NCBI GenBank assembly: GCA_947561585.1
Contig: CANNZV010001184.1
Location: forward strand, 111,044-175,043
Origin: Caprella mutica
Taxonomy: Eukaryota; Arthropoda; Malacostraca; Amphipoda; Caprellidae
Direction of reading: 5' to 3'
DNA length: 64,000 nt
The notes beneath the pieces were generated by a model that made no database searches, was not told the DNA's origin, and worked only from the letters and a program-made list of their open reading frames with translations. A program made the translations under genes and the position numbers. This document shows positions 63,301 through 64,000 of this stretch, in pieces. Within the stretch, counting starts at the first letter, position 1. Each line of letters opens with the position of its first letter.

Positions 63301-64000
63301 ACATCAAATGAAGTAAACATCAAAAGAAGTAAACATCAAATGAAGTAAACATCAAATGAAGTAAACATCAAATGAAGTAAACATCAAATGAAGTAAACAT
63401 CAAATGAAGTAAACATCAAATGAAGTAAACATCAAATGAAGTAAACATCAAATGAAGTAAACATCAAATGAAGTAAACATCAAATGAAGAAAGCAACAAA
63501 TGAAGTAAACACACAAATGAAGTAAACATCAAATGAAGTAAACATCAAATGAAGTAAACATCAATTAATGAAGTAAATATCAAATGAAATAAACATCAAA
63601 TGAAGTAAGCAACAAATGAAATGAACACATAAATGAAGTAAACAACAAATGAAGTAAACAACAAATGAAGTCAACATCAAATGAAATAAACATCAAATGG
63701 AGTAAACATCATATGAAGTAAACATCAAATGAAGTAAACATCAAATGAAGAAAACAACGAATGAAGTAAACAACAAATGAAATCAACATCAAATGAAGTC
63801 AACATCAAATGAAGTAACATCAAATGAAGTAAACAATAAATGAAGTAAACATTAAATGAAGTAAACATCAAATGAAGTGAAAAAAAATGAAGTAAACAAC
63901 AAATGAAGTCAACATCAAATGAAGTAAACATCAAATGAAGTCAACATCAAATGAAGAAAACAACAAATGAAGTAAACATAAACTAAAGTAAACATCAAAT
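57330..64000 (+). repeat. 7.3-kb higher-order module, copy C (cut by window edge)
   Basis: Collinear with 31.1-37.8 kb of copy A: offset 26,232 at the aagtgaaatatatatc unit (31109 versus 57341) and at landmark 34493 versus 60725, falling to 26,215 near 63725. Landmarks are at 57441, 60725 and 62405. Differences are mostly whole-unit indels, for example three units missing near 59520 and one extra near 58590. The two copies are separated by about 19 kb of shorter modules. Confidence 0.75.

Larger units (their letters stand above)
29930..64000 (+). repeat. 16-bp satellite array, right arm
   Basis: Same 16-bp family, polarity and variant vocabulary as the left arm, resuming at the second copy of the target duplication and running off the right window edge. 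Read across the insertion, gtcaatatc on the left joins agatgaagtcgacatc on the right. That junction occurs uninterrupted in many other modules, so both arms belonged to one array before the insertion. Copies here look more homogenised than on the left: several multi-kilobase blocks are nearly identical to each other. No gene, RNA or second mobile element is seen in these 34 kb. Confidence 0.97.

Noticed and set aside
1..64000. Yeast-type replication origin motif on the minus strand (TTTGATGTTTA fits 10 of 11 positions of the ARS core)
   Set aside because: That consensus is specific to budding yeasts, while the BEL/Pao element points to an animal genome; the match follows from AT-richness.
1..64000. 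Telomeric or subtelomeric repeat
   Set aside because: The 16-bp unit is not G-rich on either strand and does not resemble known telomere repeats. Centromeric identity is also unproven and was not claimed.

Overview
The window is dominated by one 16-bp tandem repeat (consensus ATGAAGTAAACATCAA, about 25% GC). It fills 1-21619 and 29930-64000, roughly 55.7 kb or about 3,480 units, always in the same orientation. The only interruption is a single 8,310-bp LTR retrotransposon at 21620-29929 on the minus strand. No cellular gene, tRNA, rRNA or CRISPR array was found.

The retrotransposon is a complete BEL/Pao (Belpaoviridae-type) element. It has two 1,041-bp LTRs that differ at only two bases, a perfect 5-bp target duplication (atatc), a primer-binding site, a polypurine tract, and one uninterrupted 1,919-residue Gag-Pol frame. 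The domain order is coiled coil/DUF1759 Gag, three zinc knuckles, aspartic protease, reverse transcriptase, RNase H, integrase and a C-terminal DUF5641-like domain. There is no envelope gene. BEL/Pao elements are known only from animals, so the DNA is animal, most likely an invertebrate; nothing visible narrows it further. The element must be young and may be competent, apart from an unusual RT active site (YMDN where YxDD is usual).

The satellite is not a simple 16-mer. Variant units (gtcaacatc, gtaaacaac, poly-A units, gtaattgcaac and others) recur in fixed order, which gives a higher-order structure. Left arm: a ~2.55-kb block is repeated at about 0.1-2.7, 4.0-6.6 and 9.65-12.2 kb. Right arm: a ~7.3-kb module at about 30.7-38.0 kb is followed directly by a copy shortened by ~2.1 kb (38.0-43.0 kb) and reappears collinearly at 57.3-64.0 kb. 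Smaller duplications of 1,908, 192 and 80 bp are superimposed. This is the pattern expected of repeated unequal exchange. A landmark unit with gtaattgcaac or a one-base variant of it occurs at least 23 times and indexes the modules.

The retrotransposon sits inside a variant unit that is uninterrupted in about 19 other places, so it landed after the higher-order array had formed. It contributes the only credible protein-coding gene in the window. The many ~60-113-residue minus-strand reading frames in the satellite are by-products of the 16-bp period and are not annotated as genes.
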